From: Oscheius onirici
Lineage: Eukaryota; Nematoda; Chromadorea; Rhabditida; Rhabditidae
Direction: 5' to 3'
DNA length: 64,000 nucleotides
Assembly: GCA_932521025.1 (NCBI GenBank)
Contig: OW051468.1
Coordinates: 7,688,064 to 7,752,063 of the forward strand
Below the pieces are notes generated by a model, which made no database searches, was not told where the DNA came from, and was given only the letters and a program-made list of their open reading frames with translations. Both the position numbers and the translations under genes were made by a program. Position 1 is the stretch's first letter; each line of letters begins with the position of its first letter. Below, piece after piece: positions 11,268 to 24,047 of this stretch.

Positions 11268-13324
11268 TCAGAAGGCGCGACCTCCAAAGTCCGGAAAGAG
11301 TTCGACGTATCGCTGGCCTGAAATCGAACACGTTGGTTGGAAAGGTAAACAAAAGAGGCACTCTGGTATAATCGTTAAAATAGACTGACCCATATATTTT
11401 TTGTCCTTTAGAAGGGCGTCGTCGTAATCTTTGCGTGATTCGAATTCCACTCGAGCCTCTCCAGATGGACGTCCTCCAGGCTCACGAACAATTTCTACGC
11501 GGGAAGGGCGAATCGGTTCAAAGAACTGAAAAACACGACTATTCATCATATACTGGACACTTTTTCCACAAGCCTATAAAGTAACTACCGTAAAGTTTTC
11601 CCGCCCTCAAACAAATGATCCCTGCTGTTCCTTTAAACCATCCAAAAGCACTGTAACTGAATCCAAAATTTATACTCGTGGCTAGTGGAAAATGTGTACC
11701 AAAATGCCAGTGTACCAAGACCAAGTCAGTTCCGTATCCACCCCTCTCTTCCAAACCATTCCAAAACCGAACCCACCTCAAAGACATCATTCTCAACAGC
11801 CCTGAACGGTACTCCTCTCATCTTTAACACATAGCGTTGACCAGGCCTCTCGCGTCCCCTTGGAGCCTCAGCACCTGGAGGCCGATCGTATTCCGAAGCC
11901 CTCCAAGCTGGAGCTCGCTCCTCCCGTTTCATAGGACCACCTCCAACACCCTGATCATAATACCCGTATTCGACTGGCGGAGCAGGAGCATAACCAGGGC
12001 CGCCTCGATCATCCCTCCAACTTGGCTCACTTGGACGTGCATACGGATCAGCAGCCGGATAGGCTGGTCGAGCATACGGATCAGCTTCTCTCCTGGCGTA
12101 AGGGTCTTCTCGTCTGTATGTGTCGGGTCTGGCATAGGGATCAACACGACCGTAGGGGTCCGAAGGAGAAGAGTACGCTTTCGGATGACTGTAGGGATCG
12201 GGACGAGGCGGTTCGGCTCTTGGAGCATAACCACTACCGTAGTAGGGATCAGCAGGCGGGACAGGAGCAGCAGCCGGTGGGTAAGATTCGAAAGGCGAGG
12301 GATTTGCGTGACGATCCGAATAGCCGGGAGCTGCAGTCTGAGCAAACGGCGAATCGTATCCGTAACCACCACTAGTTGCACCGGGCAGCGGTGGTCGAGG
12401 AACCCTGATCCTGTTCTCCTGACAGAACCGAATCATCTCATCATAGCTGGCATCAAAGATCTCAATGTACCTGAAGATGAACCCTTACCAACCGTACCAA
12501 AGGTAGTTTCCAGCCCTCTCTCCGCCAAAGCTACCGTCTACCTCAAAAAGGGAAAAAAGGTTTTCGTACCTGCGTCCCATGCTCTTCATATGAAGTGCCT
12601 TGGCGGATCTGGACCCTCTCTCATCTTCGAAGACGACGTAAGCCTCACCATTTCCTTTCTTGGGATCGTCGGCCAACAGGACTCCGTCCTAAAACGGTTT
12701 TTATTTTTGTAATTATAATTAACTGGTTTTGTTACGGGAACTGGGAGAAATTGGTAAATGAGCCCCGACACGAAAGAGACTAACCGGAAGAATGGGTATT
12801 CCTCTGAAGAACTCAAAGACATCGCTACGACTGGTACTGTAGGGCAGTCCTCTCAGACGGATGCAGGCTTCTCCATGTCTTCCGAACCGTTCCTCCGGAC
12901 CACTGTAACCTCCACGATCATCTCCTCTTCCACTGCGATATCCTCCACCGCGGTCACCCCGATCTCTATCTCGGTCACCGCCACGATGAGGACGAGGCTT
13001 CTTCGATCCCTCCTCGTCTGCTGGGAAGACTTCGACCCATCTGTGTCCAATGTACTCGTGGTCCTTTTTCAGAGCCTCGTTGTAGTCGCGATCGTTGTTG
13101 TACGTGATCACAGCTTCTCCAGTAGCTTTACCGTCGCGAGTCGGGAGGTCGAGAGTCTCGATTCCGGAATCTAAAAAAAGGAAACTTGAATCAGTCACTT
13201 TCTTCAGAAAATTGTTTATATAATAAACTGTCGCCTTACCTCCCAGAAACTTCCTCAGATCATCCTCAGTGCACGAAAAGGGCAGTCCACGACACTTGAT
13301 AGCCAAACTCTCATTTTTCACCAT
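11268..13324 (-). CDS. hnRNP F/H-like splicing regulator with three quasi-RRMs
   Basis: RNA-binding protein of the hnRNP F/H family, which binds G-tracts and controls alternative splicing. qRRM1 begins SLAIKCRGLPFSCTEDDL and ends HRWVEVFPADEE. A linker rich in RGGDRDRDRGDRGGG follows. qRRM2 has ACIRLRGLPYSTSRSDVFEF and YIEIFDASYDEMI. A long Y/P/D-rich low-complexity segment with repeated DPYARP follows, then qRRM3 (YVLKMRGVPFRAVENDVFEF, YVELFPDF) close to the stop. The RGLPF/RGVPF motif in place of a canonical RNP is the family hallmark. The ATG sits one base after TTTCAG. First gene of the collinear minus cluster and divergent from the RGS gene (458 bp apart). C. elegans has more than one relative (sym-2, hrpf-1), so no symbol is given. 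Confidence 0.9.
12020..12330 (-). repeat. DPYARP-type low-complexity repeat in the hnRNP F/H-like gene
   Basis: The minus frame has repeated D-P-Y-(A/G/S)-R/S units: DPYGRVDPYARPDTYRREDP, ADPYARPAYPAADPYARP. The repeat is within one coding exon and forms a Tyr-rich disordered linker between qRRM2 and qRRM3. Confidence 0.7.
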
Positions 13325-13782
13325 CCTGAAACCAAGTTCCGATTCCGATGTCTTTCAATTAAACAAAGAATTCATAAAATCGATGTTTGGAAAAGCTTTT
13401 TCAGAGGGACGCAAAAAGTTCAATTGAAAAGCACAAAAATGGCTTGGCAAGGTATTGACGGCTAGCGCGTGTCACAGTGCGTCACTGGGTAAAAAGCATG
13501 CGGCACAGTGTCTGTTTGCACCCAATTTCGGCAAGATTTTGTGTGAATGTGGTGGGAAACGAGCCTGAACAGTAACGAAAAGAGTCTCTGACCATTAGAA
13601 CTCTTATCTCAGAAAGTTTTTTCCGTTGGAAATTCCGCAAAACCGTACCCAGAACAAATTGGTAGTCTCTGAAATTACCGTCTTCCTGTCTAGACGTTCT
13701 TTCCAATTAAAAACTACGTGAGCATGTGGAGTGAAGAGGAAGAGAGCAATCTTCTGGCATATTCCAACCTCTCTCTATCCTC
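13325..13782. promoter_or_regulatory. shared 5' region of hnRNP F/H-like (-) and RGS (+) genes
   Basis: 458 bp between two divergent starts with no supported ORF; presumed promoter by position only. No specific binding site is claimed. Confidence 0.35.
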
Positions 13783-16700
13783 ATGGAGTCTTCTCGTCGA
13801 TCAGATTGGCAGAATCCTAGAAGTCTTTCACGAATCGTGAGCCTTCCATTCGAAAATCATCGCAAGGTATCGCTTACTTTTTCAAACGGTCTTATTTTGC
13901 TGTTGAAAAAAGTTTTGGAACTTCTATACCAAATAAAAACTACCATTTTTTAACAGAAGTATAGCAAGAAACATGAATACCGAGAGTTTCCGTTTCAAGT
14001 TTCAATATAGCTGACATTCTCCAATACAAATACAAAAAAGAGATATCGTTAGAAAATTTCTGCTTCCACCCTCTGGTAGATTTAAGGGAACATTGGAAAG
14101 AGTTTTTCGAAGTTTTCTTTAGATCAAAACCTATAACTTTTCAAGCCATTAATTTGCTGGACAACTACATTCGAAAAAAGGCCATGAAACGGCGGCCGCC
14201 ATTGACGGGAATTTGTCCTGATTCGATTATTCTTCACCTTCCTCCATACAGAATCAAAAAGAGAATAAAATGTGCTCGTGCGCAACAGACAAAAACACAT
14301 TTTGGCCAAGCGCGGAGTGAGTGAGAGCCAGACCGAAGGGCGTGGCAGAGACGCAGAGCTCAGTTTATCGGAAATCATTGGGTGCGCCTGCGACCGACTC
14401 GTCGCGCTCTCGCATGACCACTCCGCTGGCCAAGGTGGGTTTGAGCTTGAACAGTATAGGCACCGCGACGAAATAGAACTGTTTTTTATAGAACTGGCAC
14501 GAAATAGAACTTGTCGCGAAATAGAATTGTAATTAATTAGAACTGTAACAGAATAGAACTGTTACGAAATAGAACTGGAAAAGTTCTTTGACAAGTTCTA
14601 CTTTATATTCTACAACTTGGTTCTATTTCGTGACAGTTCTATAACTTTACGATTCTATTTTGTTACAAAGACATCAATTAGCAGTTCTATTTCGTTACAA
14701 GTTCTATTTCATGACAGTTCTATTGAAAACAGTTCTATTTCGTCGCGGTGCCACATTACATAGCTCAAGAAGGCTACGTAGTTTGGTAGTTTGTTCCCTT
14801 CTCAAGTCGGTCGAACCCGTTTGTTCTGGGATAGAAATGAGACCTCATTCCCATCTGGGACAAGCTACATTTTTGATGTGGCGTGACGACTACAATCTTC
14901 TGGTGCCGGGGACATGCTACAATTTATGTTCTTTGACACGCCTTTTTGATTGGAAGAGAAGCAGAGAAAGGTGCTGGATGTGGGGGCGGAAAGGGCTGAA
15001 TAAACACTGTTCAGAGATATCTCAAGTGTCGATATTATCTTCTTTTTCTGAGGACGAGTAAGGGTTTCTTTGGGGTTCTTTTGATGAGTTTGCTGTAGAA
15101 ATTTAAACGTACAAGTTTGTAATGTTTCCAGCTGAAAATTCGTGAATTCTTTCAAGAATCAAGTTGCAATTCAAGTTTAAGCAATTCAATTTTACCTTCT
15201 TTTTAGATTTTAAACTCAGTACAGACTACTGTAGCTTGCCATCTTCAAACAGTTTTTCATAAAATTTAGAAAAAGACAGTTTCCCGTCCCCCTTAAATTG
15301 AACCCGTAAATTATTCTCATAATGGATCATTTCCTATAATTGCTCTACTTTAATTCAGTAATGGCCCTTTTCAATTATTAGAATGATTACCGAACTTAAA
15401 AGTTTCTTTAAAGCTTCTTTTTCAGCTGGACGTGCTCAGTCGACGTCTTCTAGAAGGAGCACAACTGAAAACCCACAAGTATTTTCGAGTGGCCGTTCCT
15501 CAAGCTCTAACCGGACAGTCGCTCGTCGCTCTCGTCTCAGAAAAGGTTCTTTAAATTATAGTTTTTCTATAAAGTTTTCGAATTAAAGGGATCAGCCGAA
15601 GATGAGGCAGAAGCCGTCCATCTGGCTACTCTCCTCCTCCAACACGGTTACCTTTTCCCTGTCATCGAGCAGGCCATCTGTGTAAGAGATGATGGAACCC
15701 TGTATCGACTACAGAGACCCTATTTTTGGCCTTCTCATGCTACTCAGACGGATAATGTGGAGTACGGTGAGTCTTGAATTGAACCTGAACCAAAGCGTCG
15801 AGACTAGAGCTGATGAGACAGTTCCAGTATAAGGAAAACTTTTTGGTCATAACCCTAAATCTTTGGCCTTCACAGAGTTCTGTTTCATTAGTTCAAGTAC
15901 TAAAACTTTTCAAACCAACATAAATCTGTTTCTATCCGAAAAAATACTGTGGAGAGCTGGACAGTCAGACAGAAAACGTAGGATACTCAGCCAGAATTCG
16001 TGGTCTGTTCACATGCTAATAGGATCTCGTCATGAAGAAAATGGCTTACGGCAATGACCAATTTTTATTGAACAAACGACCAATTACTAAGCACACTTTC
16101 CACTGCAAGATGCACCCTCTTGCTCCCAAAATAGGAATGTAGTCTCTTAGTAGTTCTAGTTTAGCTAATTTGCCCTGCTCGAATGTTGCCATCCAGCCTC
16201 GACTCGACCCTCTAATGAGAGAGACATCACCCAAATCAGCGGCTTCTCGTTAGAGAAAGAGACAATTTTTGGTTGTTGTGGGTCTCCTCTTCTCCTCTCT
16301 CTGTGTCTGCTCTCGGCGCGCGGGTGTGTCCCCCACTATTGATTTTTTCGCGAGTCCCTCAGTTTACTTTACACATACTTAAATATAGGGGAGAGAAAGA
16401 ATTGGACAGTTTCAGCCATCTATCTGAACAAGAGGTTGCTTCGCAATGAGCAGAAACACGGTCTGGAAGAGGACGAGGCTGAAGCTTACAACAGATTGGC
16501 GGAGCTCTTGGCCCATATGTGGGGATTCATCACCCAACAGGCTGAAATGCAGCTGAAGCAGCAAAAAGAGAAGAAAAAGGCCGACAAGGTTCGTAGCTTG
16601 AGCTTCGGGAAATGAATGGACTGTTTCCAGTTTAAGGTCGTCTACGATTCGGAGGAAAGAGCCTTCTGGCGAATTCGACGGCCTGGACATTCCAACTGTC

Positions 16701-18312
16701 TAGAACAACCTGTTCAAAAGGTTTCGTTGTTCTTTTATTGTGTTACAGTACTGTTTTAGACAGAGAAACGGTTACGGAAGCAAACGCCGCAAGGATATAG
16801 GAATATTGTAGATAGGTTAAAATTCTCTATTAAGACGAAGCCGTGGCTCAAGGCACTCAAAGCTTCAGACACGTGAGTTTTCTTCTCTTTTTTTTTGCTC
16901 GGAACAAAAAAAGCAAAAATTAGTGGCAGGTAGCTAAAAATGAGGTTAAAAAAGCACTTTTTTTTAATTAAAAAAACCCTGATCTTTAGAATGGTCTCAT
17001 GGGTGGAACAACGGGCTGACTACGATCCTTTCCTCACAGCGCCACAACCCTCAAACCCCTGGGTTACTGACGACACTAGTCTCTGGGCTCTGAACACGGA
17101 TCAGTGAGTCATTCTTGAAAAGAACTCTTCAAAAGTCTCTTCAGAGTCGAAATTCCTACGGAGCGAAGAGTCAAGAGATGGGGCTTGTCCGTTCAGGAAC
17201 TAGTAGGGGACAAGATCGGAAGACAGGTCATGGAGACGTTTTTGGAGACGGAATTCTCACAAGAAAACATTAGGTTCTGGCAGTGTGTCCAAGATCTGAA
17301 GTTGTCTTCGAATCGCGAAATTGAGAAAAAGTCGCAACAAATCTATGACGAGTTTCTTGGACCTAGTGCCGCCTCCCAGGTCAATGTCGACTCGAAAACC
17401 TATGATCAGACGGTCGATTGTCTTCGGAAAGCCAACACGGATACGGCAAAGAGGCACGCTCTGTCTTGTGCCGAAGAACACGTCTTTACCCTCATGGCGA
17501 AGGATAGTTATCCGCGATTTGTGCGGTCACAAATCTACAAAGGAGTCCTGTCCGCAGCACAACAACAGGGAACGAGGAGGCTCGGCTGGAGGAACTTTGT
17601 CTTTGCCGGTAAGTCTAGTTTGGCAGCTGGTAAAAAGAAACCATGCAAGTAACTTGTTAGGTGGACAGGGGCGAAAATAAACTAGAAAAATTGCAAATAG
17701 GCTGAAGCAGCCACAAAGTCATGAGTCAGTAACAACGCTTTTTCAGAACACTTTTGAGTTTTTCTAAATTACTTGATATATTCAATCTTTTGGCTCTTGG
17801 CGAAACTTGGCAGGAATTATCCCATATGGACTAGATGTAGTTTGGGACAACACTCGATTGTTACGAGCGTCTAGCAAACTATCTTTTAGGATTGCGGTTC
17901 AAAATATACTATGAAGACAGTTTGAGAACTGGCTGCGAGTAGAAAAAGGGGCAAAATTGGCAGTAAACAGTACTGAGAATGAGAGCCATGACAGGATTCG
18001 TAATCGTGTTTTGAAACGACAAAAAACTATTTCAATGAGAGATAGCAAACTGTAAAGAGAAAGAAGAGTCTCTAGTGAGTGAAGAAAATAGTAAATGACA
18101 ATGAGAGAGCCTGGAAATCTGTTATGGTTGGCTTGGCAACAAGAAGAGTCCTAGAAAGTTTTGTAGTCATCGATTTAACCTCTTTTCCAGGTGCTGGAAA
18201 GAAGCCGGTCACGGCAAAACAACAGAAGACTGTTCGAGAAGAGATCTCGGGAAACCCTCTGCCGAAACAGCTCTCATCCGATTCGCTTCCAGTCCGACAA
18301 CATGTCAAGTGA
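13783..18312 (+). CDS. R7-family RGS protein (DEP-GGL-RGS)
   Basis: GTPase-activating protein for Go/Gq-type alpha subunits, normally bound to G-beta-5 through its GGL domain; EGL-10 and EAT-16 are the C. elegans members, and I cannot say which this is. Nine exons in phase (485 aa): 13783-13866, 15426-15545, 15589-15766, 16416-16588, 16631-16720, 16760-16872, 16990-17103, 17145-17608, 18191-18312. DEP is about residues 40-130 (TLLLQHGYLFPVIEQAICV, YRLQRPYFWPS). R7 linker: AFWRIRRPGHSNC. GGL: WLKALKASDTMVSWVEQRAD followed by YDPFL and NPWVTDD. RGS is about residues 300-430 (RVKRWGLSVQEL, FSQENIRFWQCVQDL, SYPRFVRSQIY). The first exon (MESSRRSDWQ) was chosen because it splices in phase across a 1.56 kb intron and has no rival. 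That intron carries the GAAATAGAACT element. Confidence 0.9.
14459..14752. mobile_element. MITE-like element with GAAATAGAACT iterons
   Basis: The termini GGCACCGCGACGAAATAGAA (left) and its reverse complement (right) match for about 27 bp. The interior is almost wholly built of GAAATAGAACTG-like units, about seven in one orientation in the left half and a mirrored set in the right half, meeting near 14590. No ORF. Located in intron 1 of the RGS gene. No target-site duplication could be assigned with confidence. Confidence 0.75.
16262..16350. promoter_or_regulatory. CT-rich/GC-rich block in RGS intron 3 (possible internal promoter)
   Basis: A pyrimidine run (CTCCTCTTCTCCTCTCTCTG) is followed by TCGGCGCGCGGGTGTGTCCC, unlike the A/T-rich introns around it. 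Similar blocks occur at 14280-14420 and 50190-50400. An alternative promoter upstream of the exon-4 region is possible; this rests only on composition. Confidence 0.2.
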
Positions 18313-18340
18313 GATCAAATTTATTGTAAAAGAGTATCTT

Positions 18341-21311
18341 TCAGACCTGAGCCTTCGGAATAGTGGACGGGTTGTTGACGAGTCGGAAAGTGAGTTTGAT
18401 GATGCCGAACTCGATCTGCGTGTTGTTGTTCAATCGGGTCTTCTGTCCTTCTTCGAGTTTCTTTCCGTCCACAATACATGAAGCTGCCGAAAGATTGCGC
18501 ATCCAGAGCTCACCAGTCGGTTCCATTGTTATTTGAGCCTGTTTACGGGAGATTTTTGCCGACGGTCCCTGCAAGCCACTTTTTCCCTCGGGTAGAATTC
18601 TCAACTCACCTCTAGCGAAAGATTCACATCTGCCGAAATTTCTGACGTATTCCGGCCCAAAAGAACCGGCAAATGCTCACGTCTCAGCACAAAACGGACG
18701 ACTTTTCCTATGAGAGTTGCCACTGCTCCCGGTCCCAGCTGGGCATCGGTCACGATTCCAGCCACCGGCTGCACACCGACCTAAAAGTCTTGCTTTTTTT
18801 GGCTTATAAAGTGATTTTTCGGGTTTGTGATGTTCAGCAAAGTTGTAGCTCTTGATCTGGGTTACAACTTTTTAGAACATTGCAAAGTGAAAAAAGACTT
18901 GAAAACGGGCTAACCTTTGCAAGTTTGTTGTTCAGTAGACGAAGATCGTTGGCAGCTTTCATGGGATTGGCTCCGCAGAGAGCAGAATTTCTTTCGACCC
19001 GTTCAAACTGGGCCGGGATACTTGTCGGAGGCGCTTTGGTCAGAACCTGATGTCTGAAAAAGGAGGCAAATTGGAGAGTAGAACTGTAGGTATATACTTA
19101 TTTTTCGGGGGACACGGGTCAGTTTGGAATCTACCTCAGGGGAAGCATAATATTCGACTGTGTGTGTGGCAGGTGCTTTCGACTTTTTTTCCGCATAATA
19201 CATGGGGTCTTTCCCTCCTTCTTTTCTCTCAAATACCTCACAGCTTTGGCTTTTTTTAGATGATCGTGGAAAAAGTGTGTGCATATTGTATAACTTTAGG
19301 GTAGCTGAAACCCCAACAAATTATATCAGTCCCAGTCGATGTTTGCTCAATATTATGTATCATGAATCGTTCTCATACATTTTTCCTGTATCGTGAATCA
19401 GACATGAGTATTAATGGCAGGAACAGACAGTCAAGAATAAGATATTTCCAAAGAATCACCGGACCTTTGATGATATGCGGATTGCTTTTTGACATGTTAC
19501 AGAAAATCTAAACATTTGGATGTAAACGCTTGAACTAAATGTAAACATTTGTGCAAGTAAAGCAATTAGTGCCATAAACAGTAACTTCCTTTTTGTTAGA
19601 AAACTACTGTAATTAAACACAAGTATTCTTGAAAACTTTGTAGTCAAAGGTATTCGCGTATCATCAAAGGTTTTCCGGAACAGACTGTTTTAAAACAGAT
19701 AGACAGGGGTCAAGACTGGACAGACTGTCAAATCTGAGCTTAAATTCTCTATTCTTGACTCTTTTCTGTCTTTTCCGTTCTGACAGAACTTTCTTTTGAA
19801 AAACTTTTGAGACAAGAAGGTCCTAGAATTGGTCAACTAACCTCAGCATCAAATGCCAGTGATCCAATAGAATTTGAGGAGTTCTAGCCGAATGAAACTC
19901 GTGCGGATGGTTCTTGATCAACTCGCCCATCAGCTCAAGACACGGATTCTGTAGCGGATCAATCTCTCGAAGAATCTCCTCCTCCCGCACGGAAAATGGT
20001 GTCTTTGACTGAATCTTCAGTATGAGTTCCGGAAGCAGTTCTTGCATTCTCTTCTTGGCCTGTCTGGACAGCGACTCGTCGTACATCAACTGGTACCATC
20101 TCTCGTCCATTTCCTCTTGACTATAGTCTTTACTGAACCTACAACCTCTGTGAACAGCTTCCACATCTCCTATCTGAAACTGTCCTTTAATCAGATAGGG
20201 TTTCTTCCTTACGTGAGTAATGGCTGTGACCAGAGCAATGTCGTCCTCAGCCGTCCAATCGTTCAGTTCCATACTCTGTGCTTCGGCCGCCTCGTGAGCT
20301 GCGGCAATTTCCTGGAGGGAGAGAATGTGAAAAAATAAATAGGAAACAAACCTTTGCTCTGATATCTTTGCTGGCAATACGACTTTCTCGTCTCTTCCTC
20401 TCCATCCGAGCAGCCTCTTCCTCTTGAATAGCATCGTCCATTGCCTAAAACTTGGATTTCTCTGTCATTTGAGATCTGGGAAGCTATGCAGTCCAGAACT
20501 TCTCAAAGACGGTAAATGACATATTTTGATTGAACAGAACCATTCTGACTGACCATTCGATCCTTGACGCTGATCATGTGGGTTCTCTGTCGGAGATCGT
20601 GTCTCTTGGCCGCACTCGACGATCCATCAGAAGATAGCATTTCTCCTCCCTTTTCTGCCTGTAACCCCTGATTGAACTCTGCGTTCTCTGAATCTCTTAC
20701 AGCCCAGCTGGACGAAGATTCTTCAAACGGAGTCATTGGGGACGGTTCAGCTGACACAGAAGCAGTGTTCAGAAGACTGATAAGAGTTGTATCGATGCTT
20801 CTGCAGGGGTTTGTTTAGAACTGAGAAAGAATCAACTCACAAGGCGACTGTTGGAGGGATCGGGACTGGTCTGGGTTCGTCTGCAGCCGAAAATGAGGAA
20901 CTGGATCTTTCACTGAGCCTTCTCTGAAACACGGATCATTTTTTTCTTATTTGTACAAACCGTATGAGAGCGGAACCCGCTTCCACTGTCGACCAACTCA
21001 TCATCAAACTTAGGCCTTTTGATGTCTCTTGTACTCCTTCGAATCCTCGTGTCGGCATCGTGATCCTGGCTGTGAGACGCTGGCGAGTTTTCTTCTGAAT
21101 AGAGAGCGTGCCCCGAGGAACTGGGCTTTGGGACAAATTCGTCCTCGTCTGCTGAATGATAAACTTCTTCGTGCTCTGTTGTGGGCACAGATTCCTCTGG
21201 CTGCGGTTCTTCCGTGGTCATTGCATCGACTATCGGGACGATTGCTGGAGCAGGAACAGCCTGATCCGGTGAATTTGGATCACTAGCAGGGTCTAGATGT
21301 GCGTAATCCAT
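18341..21311 (-). CDS. mcrs-1: MCRS1 (microspherule protein 1) homologue
   Basis: MCRS1 is a subunit of INO80 and NSL chromatin complexes. The N-terminus is acidic and disordered (MDYAHLDPASDPN). The MCRS_N domain follows (ELNDWTAEDDIALVTAITHV, CRFSKDYSQEEMDERWYQLM, RTPQILLDHWHLMLR). Near the C-terminus is an FHA domain: VVRFVLRREHLPVLLGRNT, DVNLSLEGPSAKISRKQAQI and the closing KLTFRL. GR and S-x-x-H/K FHA positions are present (LLGRNT, AKISRKQ). The ATG is one base after TATTCAG. A 780-bp intron (about 19062-19842) holds a short inverted-repeat element and one open stretch (19080-19250, VEYYASPEVDSKL) that could be a further exon, though I found no phase-correct donor. Tail-to-tail with the RGS gene, stop codons 28 bp apart. 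Confidence 0.9.
18829..18881. repeat. dispersed intronic hairpin, copy in mcrs-1
   Basis: GATGTTCAGCAAAGTTGTAG is followed 14 nt later by TACAACTTTTTAGAACAT, giving a stem of about 18 bp with a few mismatches. Same family as the copies at 11022, 25093, 46990, 52243 and 53098. Confidence 0.6.
19457..19680. mobile_element. short inverted-repeat (MITE-like) element in an mcrs-1 intron
   Basis: The left end CCGGACCTTTGATGATATGC is matched in reverse complement at the right by GCGTATCATCAAAGGTTTTC. The interior is A/T-rich without an ORF. Imperfect ends of about 25 bp; size about 220 bp. Confidence 0.45.
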
Positions 21312-21928
21312 TCTGAATAGTACCAATATTTGCTGCTAGAAGCGAAAACATGAGGAAAGTGTTGTATGTTATCGATTTCGTTGCCGAATGGAAGTTTTTT
21401 TTAATTTCAGAGTGTTTGAAAGCCCGCCTAAAAACCGTAACGTGTGAAACAAGTTAGGGAATTTCATTTCTTTTTCCTAAACTTTTGTGTTCTCGCCGCC
21501 TGTTTTTCTACATTTTTTTCCAATAATTTTGCTTACAAACCAAATAGAGTTTGTTTACACATGCTGCTTCTTTTATTTGTTGGAAAGAACGGGCAAAAAA
21601 CTCTTTATTTGCCTCAAAAATCTCACAATCACTTCTTGGCTCTCTTGGTCATCTTTTTTCCTTTAGCAATTCGAGCAACACGAAAAACAGAATGTTTGCA
21701 AAAAAAAAAACAGGTTGAAAACAGAATTCCGTTTTGAAAAATTGATTGAAGGTCTGTTGCTGCGGGTCTCGATACGAAACTAGCAGGGTTCTTGCAGCGA
21801 CTAGGCCGCCCGTCCCAGTTCAGCCCGCGAGTAAAGCGAGCATTTTCTTGTTGCTCGAAGGGTCTTCCTCCTTCTAAATCTGTGATTCTTTTTCAATCAA
21901 TTAGGAAATATTCGATTTTAGGTCCAAG
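21312..21928. other. divergent region between mcrs-1 and ATP synthase alpha
   Basis: Mostly A/T-rich. On the minus strand at 21600-21680 a short frame reads RIAKGKKMTKRAKK and a stop, with AATAAA just after it, resembling the end of a small basic gene; no acceptor or upstream exon was found. The first ATP synthase mRNA leader begins after GATTTTAG at 21921. Confidence 0.35.
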
Positions 21929-23852
<1,924 letters not shown>

Positions 23853-24047
23853 GCGCAAGGTTGTACCATTTTTGTAGCCTTTGTTTTGTTGTAGAACGAG
23901 AGTAAGTAAATATCACGCGAGTTTTCCCATTGTTAGTTACTAGCAACATATGTTTTTAAAATATGGACGGCTGTATAAATTTTATGAAGAATTTGATTGG
24001 TATTGAGGTTACTGAACAAAAAATATATGAGGTGTTCGAGAAAAACT

